DNA of 64,000 bases from CAZWLY01 sp964634465 (GTDB taxonomy: Bacteria; Desulfobacterota; Desulfarculia; G963662305), in NCBI GenBank assembly GCA_964634465.1, contig CAZWLY010000010.1, positions 82,801-146,800 on the forward strand, in the 5' to 3' direction. The number at the start of each line of letters is the position of its first letter. Position 1 is the first letter of the stretch. Shown piece by piece: positions 35,361 through 42,901 of the stretch. The position numbers and the translations under genes are program-made. Below the pieces are notes generated by a model. The model was given only the letters and a program-made list of their open reading frames with translations. It had not been told where the DNA came from and searched no databases.

Positions 35361-36676
35361 AGTATCGCCTCCAGACACTCGGCCAGCATCCCGATCTCCT
35401 CCTTGGTCCGCTTCTCGGTGACGGCGACGAGCAGGTTCCTGGACTGGTCCGGGTAGTAGCGGCCCAGCGGGAAGCCGGCGGCCAGGCCCTTGTCGATCAA
35501 CAGGCCGACCGCCACGCCGGCGTCGATGGGCAGTTTGATCCTGAACTCGTTGAACCACGGCCCGTCATCGACCAGGCTTACTCCGGGGATGGCCGCCAGG
35601 CGCTGTCGGGCGTAGGCCGCCTTGGCCGCGTTGAGCTCGGCCAGCTCGATCAGCCCCTCCTTGCCCATCAGCGACAGGTAGATCACCGCCGCCAGGGCGC
35701 ACAGGGCCTCGTTGGAGCAGATGTTGGAGGTCGCCTTCTCCCGGCGGATGTGCTGCTCCCTGGTTTGCAGGGTCAGGCAGTAGCCGACCCGGCCCTGGGC
35801 GTCGGTGGTCCGGCCGGCGATCCGACCGGGCATGGCCCGGATCAACTTCTCGGTCACGGCCATGAAGCCCAGGTAGGGGCCGCCGAAGGACAGCGGCAGG
35901 CCCAGCGGCTGACCCTCGCCGACGGCGATGTCGGCCCCCATCTCGGCCGGCGTCTTCAAGATGGCCTGGGCCAAAGGGTTGACGCTCAACACGCTCAACG
36001 CCCCGACCGCCTTGGCCTGGGCGAACTGCCGGCTGAAGTCGCGGCAGCGGCCGAAGAAGTCGGGGTTGGCCAGAATCAAGGCCGCGGTCTTCTCGTCGAG
36101 GACGCTCTCGAGCGCCCCGGCCTCACCGACCTCCTGCTCGACGAGCTCCAGGTCGAGGTTGATGGTGTAGCTTTTCAAGATGGTCCGGTAGATGGGGCTG
36201 ACCGAGGGCGAGATGATGATCTTGCGGCGCCTGGTCTTGCGCACGGCCATCATCGTCGCCTCGAACAGAGCCGTGCCGCCGTCGTAGAGACTGGCGTTGG
36301 CGGCGGCCAGCCCGGTCAGGCGGCAGATGGCCGATTGATACTCGTAGATGGCCTGGAGCGTGCCCTGGCTCATCTCGGCCTGGTAGGGGGTGTAGGCGGT
36401 GTAGAACTCGCCCCGTCTCAACAGCGCGTCCACCGCGGCCGGGATGAAGTGGTCGTAGAGACCGCCCCCCAGAAAGCAGGTCAGGTGGTGGGAGTTGAGC
36501 TCGGCCAGTCGGGACAGGTGGGCTGCGACCTCCATCTCGCTCTTGGGCTCGGGAAGGCGCCACGACTTGGCCCGGAGCTCGGGCGGGATGACGGCGAAGA
36601 GTTCCTCGACCGACTCCAGCCCCAACTCCTTCAGCATCGCCGCCCGGTCGGCGTCGGTGTTGGGTATGTAGTCCAT
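35357..36676 (-). CDS. gcvPA: glycine dehydrogenase (decarboxylating), subunit 1
   Basis: A 439-residue subunit of the split P-protein. It opens DYIPNTDADRAAMLKELG, has FLGGGLYDHFIPAAVDALLR near residue 90 and YTPYQAEMSQGTLQAIYEYQ near 120, and a glycine-rich LPLSFGGPYLGFMA near 265. Split P-proteins are usual in many anaerobes. The gene follows gcvH by nine bases and is coupled to gcvPB. Confidence 0.95.
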   Translation of the reverse strand: MDYIPNTDADRAAMLKELGLESVEELFAVIPPELRAKSWRLPEPKSEMEVAAHLSRLAELNSHHLTCFLGGGLYDHFIPAAVDALLRRGEFYTAYTPYQAEMSQGTLQAIYEYQSAICRLTGLAAANASLYDGGTALFEATMMAVRKTRRRKIIISPSVSPIYRTILKSYTINLDLELVEQEVGEAGALESVLDEKTAALILANPDFFGRCRDFSRQFAQAKAVGALSVLSVNPLAQAILKTPAEMGADIAVGEGQPLGLPLSFGGPYLGFMAVTEKLIRAMPGRIAGRTTDAQGRVGYCLTLQTREQHIRREKATSNICSNEALCALAAVIYLSLMGKEGLIELAELNAAKAAYARQRLAAIPGVSLVDDGPWFNEFRIKLPIDAGVAVGLLIDKGLAAGFPLGRYYPDQSRNLLVAVTEKRTKEEIGMLAECLEAIL

Positions 36677-36685
36677 GGTCCCTCC

Positions 36686-37078
36686 CTAAAGACCGCCGCA
36701 GTAATCCAGGTAGGCGGCCTCGTCCATCAGGGCGTCGAGGCCGGTCGCGTCGAAGTCCTTGAGCTTGACGAGCCAGCCCCGGCCGTAACAATCGGTATTG
36801 ACCAGGGCCGGATCGTCCTCCAGGGCGTCGTTGATCTCGGCCACCACGCCGGCGATGGGGCAGTAGATGTCGGCCGCGGCCTTGACCGACTCGATCACGC
36901 CCATCTCGCCCATCTGTTCGAGCTCGGCCCCGACTTCGGGCAGCTCGACGTAGGTGATGTCGCCCAACTGGCTCTGGGCGTAGTCGGTCAGACCGATGAC
37001 GGCCAGCCCGCCCTCGATTTTGACCCACTCGTGCTCCTCGGTGTACTTGGCGTCGGCAATCGTCTTGACTTCTGCCAT
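36686..37078 (-). CDS. gcvH: glycine cleavage system H protein
   Basis: A 130-residue lipoyl carrier. YTEEHEWVK near residue 12 and the lipoylation site VIESVKAAADIY (Lys66) are canonical, and the C-terminal CYGRGWLVKLK is typical. It shuttles the aminomethyl group between the P and T proteins and the lipoamide dehydrogenase. It differs clearly from the GcvH-like protein at 44088-44513, whose site is ESGKWLG. Confidence 0.95.
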   Translation of the reverse strand: MAEVKTIADAKYTEEHEWVKIEGGLAVIGLTDYAQSQLGDITYVELPEVGAELEQMGEMGVIESVKAAADIYCPIAGVVAEINDALEDDPALVNTDCYGRGWLVKLKDFDATGLDALMDEAAYLDYCGGL

Positions 37079-37089
37079 GGCTAGTCTCC

Positions 37090-38307
37090 TTAAACCTCGT
37101 CGCGCCCGGCCACCAGCGGCCGGACGTAAGGGGGGGTGGGGGTGAGGTGGCTTTCGACGATCAGGCCGGGGACCCTTTTGCGGCGGTAGAGGATCTCCAC
37201 CGCCTGGCCGGCGGCCAGATCGCGGTCCAGATAGGCCAGCCCCAGGCCCCGGAGAAAGTGCTCGTCACCGGGTCTTTCGTTCTCGAAGTTCCAGGCCGGA
37301 ACCATGGTCGCGCTGGTCAGGTAACCGACGTTTTTCCCGCCGATCACGACCTCGCTGCCGTCGCGGATCATGCCCTTGGCCGCGGCCGCCACCGGCCTGA
37401 TCGTCCGGGGAACCTTGTCGATCCGGCCGGTTTCCAGCTCCTCCTTTTGGGCGGCCAGGGCCGCCCGGCCGACGAAGTCGCCGCGCTCGGGGTTCAGGTC
37501 CACGGCGAAACGGGCCTGGGGCAAGGCCATGATCGGCATCTCGGGACCCAATTCGTGGCCGAAAAGCGGCAGGCCGGCTTCCAGGCGCAGCGTGTCCCTG
37601 GCCCCCAGACCGGCCGGGATCATGTCCGACTCGCCGCCCAGCTCAAGGAGTTTCTCCCAGACGGCCGGCGCCTCGTCCCAGGGGCAGAAGACCTCGTAAC
37701 CCTCGATCTCGCCGGTGTAGCCGGTTCGGGCGACGAGGAGCTCGACGCCCCTTACTTCAAAGCGGCCGCAACGGTTTCGGCCCGGCCCGGGCGGGACGGC
37801 GTCGAGGTAGGCCTCCATCACCAGCCGGCTGGCCGGCCCCTGGACGGCCAGCATGGCCAGCTCTTGGCTTACGTCGGTGAGGGTGACGCCGTCGATGAGC
37901 CTTTCGTTCAGCCAGGCCCAGTCCTTGGCCTTGTTGGCGGCGTTGACCACCAACAGGAGACGGCCCGGCTCGAACTTGTAGAGAAAGGCGTCGTCCACGG
38001 CCCGGCCGTCCTCGTCGGCGATGAGGGTGTAGTGGGCCCGGCCGGGGCTTAGTTTATGGGGGTCGTTGGTCAGGGTTCGGCCCAGGAACTCCTCGGCCTT
38101 CTCGCCGCCGGCGGCGAAGCGGCCCATGTGGGAGATGTCGAAGAAAGCTCCGAACTTGCGGCAGGCCAGGTGTTCGGCGACGATGCCGGTTTCGTAGTTG
38201 ACCGGCAAGGCCCAGCCGGCGAAGTCGACCATCCGGCCCTGATGAGATGAGTGCCACTCGAAGAGCGGCGTCCGGCGGCCCTCGGCCGCATCGTTTGTGG
38301 TGGACAT
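37090..38307 (-). CDS. gcvT: glycine cleavage system T protein (aminomethyltransferase)
   Basis: A 405-residue tetrahydrofolate-dependent aminomethyltransferase. It opens RRTPLFEWHSSHQGRMVDFA, has GAFFDISHMGRFAAGG near residue 55, the folate-site VARTGYTGEIEGYEVFCP near 195 and RDTLRLEAGLPLFGHEL near 240. The ATG at 38307 is chosen for its GGAGG seven to eight bases upstream; a TTG at 38343 is not needed. First gene of gcvT-H-PA-PB, directly behind the glycine riboswitch. Confidence 0.94.
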   Translation of the reverse strand: MSTTNDAAEGRRTPLFEWHSSHQGRMVDFAGWALPVNYETGIVAEHLACRKFGAFFDISHMGRFAAGGEKAEEFLGRTLTNDPHKLSPGRAHYTLIADEDGRAVDDAFLYKFEPGRLLLVVNAANKAKDWAWLNERLIDGVTLTDVSQELAMLAVQGPASRLVMEAYLDAVPPGPGRNRCGRFEVRGVELLVARTGYTGEIEGYEVFCPWDEAPAVWEKLLELGGESDMIPAGLGARDTLRLEAGLPLFGHELGPEMPIMALPQARFAVDLNPERGDFVGRAALAAQKEELETGRIDKVPRTIRPVAAAAKGMIRDGSEVVIGGKNVGYLTSATMVPAWNFENERPGDEHFLRGLGLAYLDRDLAAGQAVEILYRRKRVPGLIVESHLTPTPPYVRPLVAGRDEV

Positions 38308-38356
38308 GATCTCAACCTCCGGGTTGAAGGGCTCCAGGAACAAGGTTTTCGGCCGC

Positions 38357-38379
38357 CGGGACGGCTTCGATCCGTCCCG
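38357..38379 (-). promoter_or_regulatory. hairpin in riboswitch expression platform
   Basis: CGGGACGG and CCGTCCCG form an eight-pair stem with a seven-base loop between the second aptamer and gcvT. There is no T-run, so it may act on translation or on an alternative pairing rather than as a terminator. Confidence 0.5.
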
Positions 38380-38385
38380 CTTCGG

Positions 38386-38571
38386 CCTCCTGTCCGGTTA
38401 CCTGAGAGATTGCCCCTTCGGTGGTCTCCCACGGCGTCGGGTGTGCGTGCGGAGACTCTCTCCAGGAGGTCTTTCCGACCAGCGGTCCTTTTGCCTGAGA
38501 GTTTCGGCCGCCTTCAACTTGCGGCCTTGCCCCTTCGGCGGCCCGAACTCGTCCGGGCTCTCTCCCGCCGG
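38386..38571 (-). promoter_or_regulatory. tandem glycine riboswitch
   Basis: Two consecutive aptamers precede gcvT on the minus strand. Aptamer 1 (about 38571-38483) begins GCGGGAGAGAGCC, contains GCCGCCGAAGGGGCAA and ends GAAACTCTCAGGCAAAAGG. Aptamer 2 (about 38467-38386) begins CCTGGAGAGAG, contains CCACCGAAGGGGCAA and ends TCTCTCAGGTAACCGG. The paired GGAGAGA ... GAAGGGGCAA ... CTCTCAGG pattern is the conserved glycine-binding core. Such tandem elements turn on gcv genes when glycine is high. The 5' edge is only 30 bases from the stop of the Lrp gene. Confidence 0.93.
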
Positions 38572-38600
38572 CCGGCCATGGATCACCAACGTTTCGCCGG

Positions 38601-39116
38601 CTAGTCCTCCTCTCCGCTCGGCCAGTCCGGGCTGAGCTCGGCCCATTTGTTGAACGACTTCAGGATGACCAACGTCTCGGCCGTCTGGACGTCGGCCACC
38701 GAGGCCAGGTGCTCGGTCACGAACTCGATCAGCCGGACCTTGGAATCGACCAGCACCTCGACGATCAGGTCGTACTGGCCGGCCACGGCGGCCACCGACA
38801 ACACGCCGGGCAACTCGGCGAACTTGCGGGCGTAGCCGATCAGGTCCCGGGTCTTGAGCCTGATCAGCACGTAAGCCGAGATGACCTCCGGGTCCTCGTA
38901 GAGGTTGACCAGGGCGGTCACCCGGACCAGACCCAGTTCCTTGAGCCGCTTGATGCGGTTTCTGACCGTGCCTTCACTGACGCCGATCTTCTCGGCGATG
39001 GTCCGGTTCGACATCCGGCCGTCCTCCTGCAAGAGGCGGACGATCCGGCGGTCGATGTGATCGGTCCGCCGGGTGAAGCTGGCCAGATGCCCGACTCTGT
39101 CGCCGGAATTACGCAC
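38601..39116 (-). CDS. Lrp/AsnC family transcriptional regulator
   Basis: A 171-residue regulator starting at a GTG at 39116, seven bases after GGAGG; a longer frame to 39176 lacks support. The N-terminal winged helix-turn-helix reads IDRRIVRLLQEDGRMSNRTI then AEKIGVSEGTVRNRIKRLKE. The C-terminal RAM domain (ISAYVLIRLKTRD onward) binds amino acids. It lies directly upstream of the glycine riboswitch and gcv operon, so glycine or another amino acid is a likely effector. An inverted repeat CGTAG / CTACG spans 39144-39169 ahead of it. Confidence 0.9.
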   Translation of the reverse strand: MRNSGDRVGHLASFTRRTDHIDRRIVRLLQEDGRMSNRTIAEKIGVSEGTVRNRIKRLKELGLVRVTALVNLYEDPEVISAYVLIRLKTRDLIGYARKFAELPGVLSVAAVAGQYDLIVEVLVDSKVRLIEFVTEHLASVADVQTAETLVILKSFNKWAELSPDWPSGEED

Positions 39117-39257
39117 CAAAAAGCCTCCAACAATCAAGTATACGTAGAGTTCATCACAGAATGCTACGCATGTCAATCCAAAAAAGGCAAAACTGTTAAG
39201 GCAGACCGATGGCGCCGGACTCGCTCCGGAGCGTTCTCCGAGGCCGATCCGACTCGG

Positions 39258-39286
39258 TTGACAGTCCCTCGGGCGTGCCGTATTAT
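39258..39286 (+). promoter_or_regulatory. sigma-70-like promoter of lgt
   Basis: TTGACA (39258-39263), a 17-bp spacer, and TATTAT (39281-39286). The predicted transcription start, near 39293, lies at or just before the lgt start codon at 39296. Confidence 0.7.
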
Positions 39287-39295
39287 CCTTTCACC

Positions 39296-40090
39296 GTGCT
39301 GACTTATCCCGATATCGATCCGGTCATCTTCCGCCTGGGCCCGCTTTCGGTGCGCTGGTACGGGTTGATGTACCTGGTCGGGTTCACCGCCGGCTACTTC
39401 ATCATCAAGAACCGCCTCTTGAAGACCGAGGCCGCCTTCAAGCGGGAGCAGATCGAAAGCCTCGTCCTGTGGGCCATCGTCGGGCTGATCGTCGGGGCAC
39501 GGTTGGGCGAGATTCTGTTCTATCACTGGCCCGAATGGCGGGTCTACGTCCACAACCCGCTGGAGATCATCGCCATCTGGAAGGGCGGCATGTCATTTCA
39601 CGGCGGTTTGATCGGCGCGGTGATCCTGGGCGTCTATTACCTTCGCCGCCAAAAGTTGCCGGTCTTGCCGGCGGCCGACGCCGTCTTTCTGGCCGTGCCG
39701 ATCGGCCTGGCCGCCGGTCGGCTGGGCAACTTCATCAACGGCGAGCTCTTCGGCCGGGTGACGGATCTCCCCTGGGGCATGATCTTTCCCCTGGGCGGGT
39801 CGCTGCCCCGCCACCCGTCCCAGCTCTACGAGATGATCCTGGAAGGGCCGCTGCTGTTCGCCTTTCTGTGGCTGAGGCGCGATCGGGTCCACCCCGGCGG
39901 CCTGACGGCGCTGTTCGTCATCGGCTACGCCGTGCTCCGCTTTGTGGTCGAGTTCGTCCGTGAGCCCGACCCGCAGTTGGGCTTCGTGGTCGGTTTCCTG
40001 ACCATGGGCCAGCTCCTCTCGCTGGTCCAGGTCGGCGTCGGTGTGCTAATCTGGCGGTGGACCAAGTCCAGATGGGAGAGGACGACGTGA
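39296..40090 (+). CDS. lgt: prolipoprotein diacylglyceryl transferase
   Basis: A 264-residue inner-membrane enzyme that adds diacylglycerol to the lipobox cysteine of prolipoproteins. It opens LTYPDIDPVIFRLGPLSVRW, and has GARLGEILFYH, the conserved GGMSFHGGLIGA and the Lgt signature GRLGNFINGELFGR. The GTG at 39296 gives the normal N-terminus but has no ribosome site and lies right behind the -10 box, suggesting leaderless translation. The alternative ATG at 39209 lies upstream of the promoter. Stop overlaps the next gene by four bases. Confidence 0.93.
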   Translation: MLTYPDIDPVIFRLGPLSVRWYGLMYLVGFTAGYFIIKNRLLKTEAAFKREQIESLVLWAIVGLIVGARLGEILFYHWPEWRVYVHNPLEIIAIWKGGMSFHGGLIGAVILGVYYLRRQKLPVLPAADAVFLAVPIGLAAGRLGNFINGELFGRVTDLPWGMIFPLGGSLPRHPSQLYEMILEGPLLFAFLWLRRDRVHPGGLTALFVIGYAVLRFVVEFVREPDPQLGFVVGFLTMGQLLSLVQVGVGVLIWRWTKSRWERTT

Positions 40091-40398
40091 GGCGGGTGGC
40101 GCTCAGCGATCTTCAGCCGGGCATGAAGCTGGCTCAGGACATCACCCGGCCCGACGGGGCGGTCCTGGCTCGAACCGGGGCCGAGCTGAACGAGGGCATG
40201 GTGGCCATGATCCGGCGCCTGTCCGAGCTGGGCTCGGTCATGATCGAGGGCTCCAGCTTCACCTCGGAGAAAGAGCGTTTGGCCTGGCAGAAGGAGCAAC
40301 TCAAGGACCTCATCCACCGCTTCTCCAAGGTGGCCGACGACCCGGTCATGCAACGCTTGCGAAAGCTGGAGAGCGAGCGGATCATGAACGTCAAATAG
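40087..40398 (+). CDS. small DUF3391-like protein
   Basis: A 103-residue protein starting at GTG 40087 inside the lgt stop (GTGA overlap), with GGAGAGG just upstream; an ATG at 40072 is also possible. The sequence LQPGMKLAQDITRPDGAVLA resembles the N-terminal domain found in front of HD-GYP c-di-GMP phosphodiesterases (DUF3391-type), here without the catalytic part. The C-terminal half is a charged helix. Function unknown. Confidence 0.7.
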   Translation: MRRVALSDLQPGMKLAQDITRPDGAVLARTGAELNEGMVAMIRRLSELGSVMIEGSSFTSEKERLAWQKEQLKDLIHRFSKVADDPVMQRLRKLESERIMNVK

Positions 40399-40470
40399 GT
40401 CGGTCTTAGAGGCTTAGGGCTGAACGGCGATGAAAAGAAAACGGAAGAGCGGCTGCAAGAGCTAACGGGT

Positions 40471-40725
40471 TTGATAAATAGAGAACTCGGCACTCATGAG
40501 TTGCTGCCCCGCGGCTGGAAGGACAAGAACATCGAAGTCGAGACGGCCGTAAAAGTCGAAAGCGTCTCCGGCCGATCTTCAGTCGTTTTCGCCTCCACCG
40601 AGGAACTGCTGACCGATCGAGGGATCGACAGCGAAGCCTTGTTCCGGGAAAGCGTCGGGGCGGCCAGGCGACACTTGTCCGAGGGCCAAGGCGGATCGAT
40701 TATCAAGGCGGATCGATTATCCTGA
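40471..40725 (+). pseudogene. small ORF broken by a 17-bp tandem duplication
   Basis: An open stretch of about 85 codons beginning with a TTG at 40471, or further upstream at a non-ATG codon. It encodes a plausible soluble protein (KNIEVETAVKVESVSG, LFRESVGAARRHLSEG). A 17-bp tandem duplication at 40688-40721 shifts the frame and creates the TGA at 40723. With one copy removed the frame continues GGSIILIGTTGLRLLE to a TAA at 40755. No family is recognised and no good ribosome site is seen, so coding status is uncertain. The flanks 40399-40470 and 40726-40803 hold nothing else. Confidence 0.35.
40688..40721. repeat. 17-bp perfect tandem duplication
   Basis: AAGGCGGATCGATTATC occurs twice head to tail at 40688-40704 and 40705-40721, with no mismatch. 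Confidence 0.9.
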
Positions 40726-40803
40726 TAGGGACCACTGGCCTGCGCCTGCTCGAGTAAGGGCGCGATTTCTTTAGCCCGTGAATGGTCTTTTAGGACATCA
40801 ATC

Positions 40804-40833
40804 GAAAGGGCCGGGGATTACCCCGGCCCTTTC
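40804..40833. terminator. strong bidirectional terminator hairpin
   Basis: GAAAGGGCCGGGG (40804-40816) and CCCCGGCCCTTTC (40821-40833) form a perfect 13-bp stem with loop ATTA between converging genes. T residues occur at the ends of the stem on both strands. Confidence 0.75.
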
Positions 40834-40900
40834 GCGGGACGGACATTCACCGCCCCGATGTCTCTTCGCCGCCCTGTTCCCGACCAGCGCTGCGTCGTCC

Positions 40901-41470
40901 CTACTTCATCTTCAACACCGCTCGCCAGCCGGTCGGCCGGGGCATGAACGGTCTGCAGATCTTGCTGACCGTCCCGGCCTGCTCGGTGATGTAGAAGGCC
41001 TGGGGGTCGATGGAGGTGACGATGGCCAGGATCGCTTTGAGGTCCCGCCGCCGGCAGGCGACGTAGAGCTCGGTCACCGGGCCCGTCTTCCCCTCGCCCT
41101 GGAAGGTGGTCACCGGGAAGCCGGCTCGGCGCAGTTCCTCGGCCATCCGCCGGCCGCTGGTGCTGAAGACGTTCAACACGGTGTGACCGAAGGCCAGCCA
41201 CTTCTCCAACTTGATGCCGACCACGTTGCCGGTGGAGTAGCCCAGGGCGTAGAAGGCCCCCAGGGCCGGTTGCTCGGTGATCTTGGAGATCACGGTCGAG
41301 ATGACCACCAGCCAGATGCTGATCTCGAACAGACCCAAGACGAAGGCCGTTTTGGTCTGCCCCTGGACGGTCGAAATGGTTCGCATGGTGCCGACCGAGA
41401 CGTCCATCACCCGGGCCAGGAAAATGACCCCGCCGGTCAGCAACGTCGCTGCGTCTAGACCGACAAACAT
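40901..41470 (-). CDS. DUF2179/DUF5698 (UPF0316-like) membrane protein
   Basis: A 189-residue protein with three N-terminal membrane segments and a cytosolic C-terminal DUF2179 domain (SGRRMAEELRRAGFPVTTFQ, then IDPQAFYITEQA). FLARVMDVSVGTMRTISTVQG near residue 20 is the UPF0316 signature. ATG at 41470 follows TGGGAGGGA. YebE/UPF0316 proteins have no established function. Confidence 0.88.
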   Translation of the reverse strand: MFVGLDAATLLTGGVIFLARVMDVSVGTMRTISTVQGQTKTAFVLGLFEISIWLVVISTVISKITEQPALGAFYALGYSTGNVVGIKLEKWLAFGHTVLNVFSTSGRRMAEELRRAGFPVTTFQGEGKTGPVTELYVACRRRDLKAILAIVTSIDPQAFYITEQAGTVSKICRPFMPRPTGWRAVLKMK

Positions 41471-41806
41471 GATGTCCCTCCCAACCGGTTGAAGAAACGG
41501 GTTTTAAAATTGGTGCCGCGCCCCATCGTTTGGCCCACCCTTGGTTCTGATGATCTCCCCGTCGCCGTCACAGGCGGCGGGCCCTAATTGAGGGTCGTCT
41601 CATTTGCCACCGAACGGAGGGGATGTCAAGCTCAAAATGGAGGGTGGTGAACAAAAAAACAGGCCGGCCCGGTCTGCCGCTAACATAGTGTTTTTACGGC
41701 ATAATTTGACTGCCAGCGCCGATCGGCCGGCCTTGGCCGGGGCAGGCGCGGACCTGGAAGGAATCTTTTTCGCCTACTTGGCTCGGAATGTATCCGCTTT
41801 TGCCGG
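41471..41806. other. gene-free gap between the DUF2179 gene and lplA
   Basis: 336 bp. An ORF on the plus strand (41604-41879) runs antisense into the lipoate ligase and has no support. No convincing promoter pair or hairpin was found; TTGACA occurs on the minus strand at 41623-41628 but lacks a matching -10 box. Confidence 0.5.
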
Positions 41807-42859
41807 TCAGGCCGCCGGCAGAACGGCCAGCCAGTCGTCGATGGTCACTCCCGGCGTCTCCAACAGGCGGCTCTCGTAGAGCTCGGCCAGGGCCCTTGGC
41901 GCCTCGGCCGGGGTCAGCCCCTCCAGGGCCCGCTGGAGCCTGATCGGGCCGTCGGCGGGCCGGACGGTGAAGTCGCCGGACAGCCTCAGCCCCTTGAGCC
42001 GTCCCTCGTAGAGCTCGAAGTCGGCCGTAATCAGGCCGCCCGAGGCCCGGTGGGTCTTGCGAAAGACTTTGACCCCCGAGCGCACCTTGACTTCCCGCCA
42101 CTTCAACCGCCTACCGCGGCGATGAAGCCAATCCTGAGAGAGCATCCACTCCCGCCGCCGCTCCGTCTGGGCCTTAAGCCCGGCATCCACCACCGCCGGC
42201 TCGAGCGGACCCAGGACGGCCGTAAACCCCTCGGCCAGAAGCTCGCTCAGGGCAGCCTGGTCCCATTTGGCCGCCTCGCTTCGGCCCAGCTCGCGCCTGA
42301 TGGTCGATAGCTCGGCGAAGATGGAGCGATGAAGTCGCTCCCGAAAACCCTCGTCGGGGACCTTCAAGACCCGAGACATCGTCCGGTAGTCGAAATCGAG
42401 GATCAGGTTGCCGACGAAGACGACGCACTGGCCGATCTCACCGGCCCCGGTGCCCGAGATCTTCCGCTTGCCGACGACGATGTCGTTGACCGGCTGGAAG
42501 TGGGCCGCCAGGCCGATCCGGCGGTAGGCGTCAATCGCCGGTTGCAGGAATTTTCTATAGAAGGCCAGGTGATTGGCCGGAGCGAGGGGGTTGTCTTTCT
42601 TGATGACGAGCTGGAAGAAGAGCTGGTTGCCGTCGAGGTAGACTGCGCCGCCGCCGACCTCCCGTCTGAAGATCGGGATCTTCTCGGCCCGGCAAAACTC
42701 CAGATCGATCTCTTGATCGAGTTCCTGGTGATAACCGATGGAGACGTAAGGCGAGGCCGGCGAGACCAGGCAGACCGCCTCCCGCCCCAGATCGGCCAGG
42801 GCGTGGTAGATCAACTGCGTTTCCGGCCAGGCCGCCCGGCCCAGGTTGTAGAGCTTCAT
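41807..42859 (-). CDS. lplA: lipoate-protein ligase A-like enzyme
   Basis: A 350-residue ligase of the LplA/BirA superfamily. The N-terminal catalytic domain has FRREVGGGAVYLDGNQLFF (residues 65-82) and the lipoyl-AMP loop GKRKISGTGAG with Lys133, followed by GQCVVFVGNLILDFD. An extra C-terminal domain of about 130 residues resembles the accessory domain of E. coli-type LplA, so both lipoate activation and transfer may be in one chain. It is the last gene of the six-gene operon and is presumably dedicated to the GcvH-like protein two genes upstream, but it could also serve gcvH. Confidence 0.85.
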   Translation of the reverse strand: MKLYNLGRAAWPETQLIYHALADLGREAVCLVSPASPYVSIGYHQELDQEIDLEFCRAEKIPIFRREVGGGAVYLDGNQLFFQLVIKKDNPLAPANHLAFYRKFLQPAIDAYRRIGLAAHFQPVNDIVVGKRKISGTGAGEIGQCVVFVGNLILDFDYRTMSRVLKVPDEGFRERLHRSIFAELSTIRRELGRSEAAKWDQAALSELLAEGFTAVLGPLEPAVVDAGLKAQTERRREWMLSQDWLHRRGRRLKWREVKVRSGVKVFRKTHRASGGLITADFELYEGRLKGLRLSGDFTVRPADGPIRLQRALEGLTPAEAPRALAELYESRLLETPGVTIDDWLAVLPAA

Positions 42860-42901
42860 CCACCTCGACCCTTCTCGTTCCTCGGGAGGCGCGGCGGCCG
42901 G

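Noticed and set aside
38350..38600. Short ORFs on both strands across the riboswitch
   Set aside because: The conserved glycine aptamer cores explain the sequence; the frames are incidental.
41604..41879. Plus-strand ORF in front of the lipoate ligase 3' end
   Set aside because: Its second half is antisense to lplA, and it has no recognisable protein.
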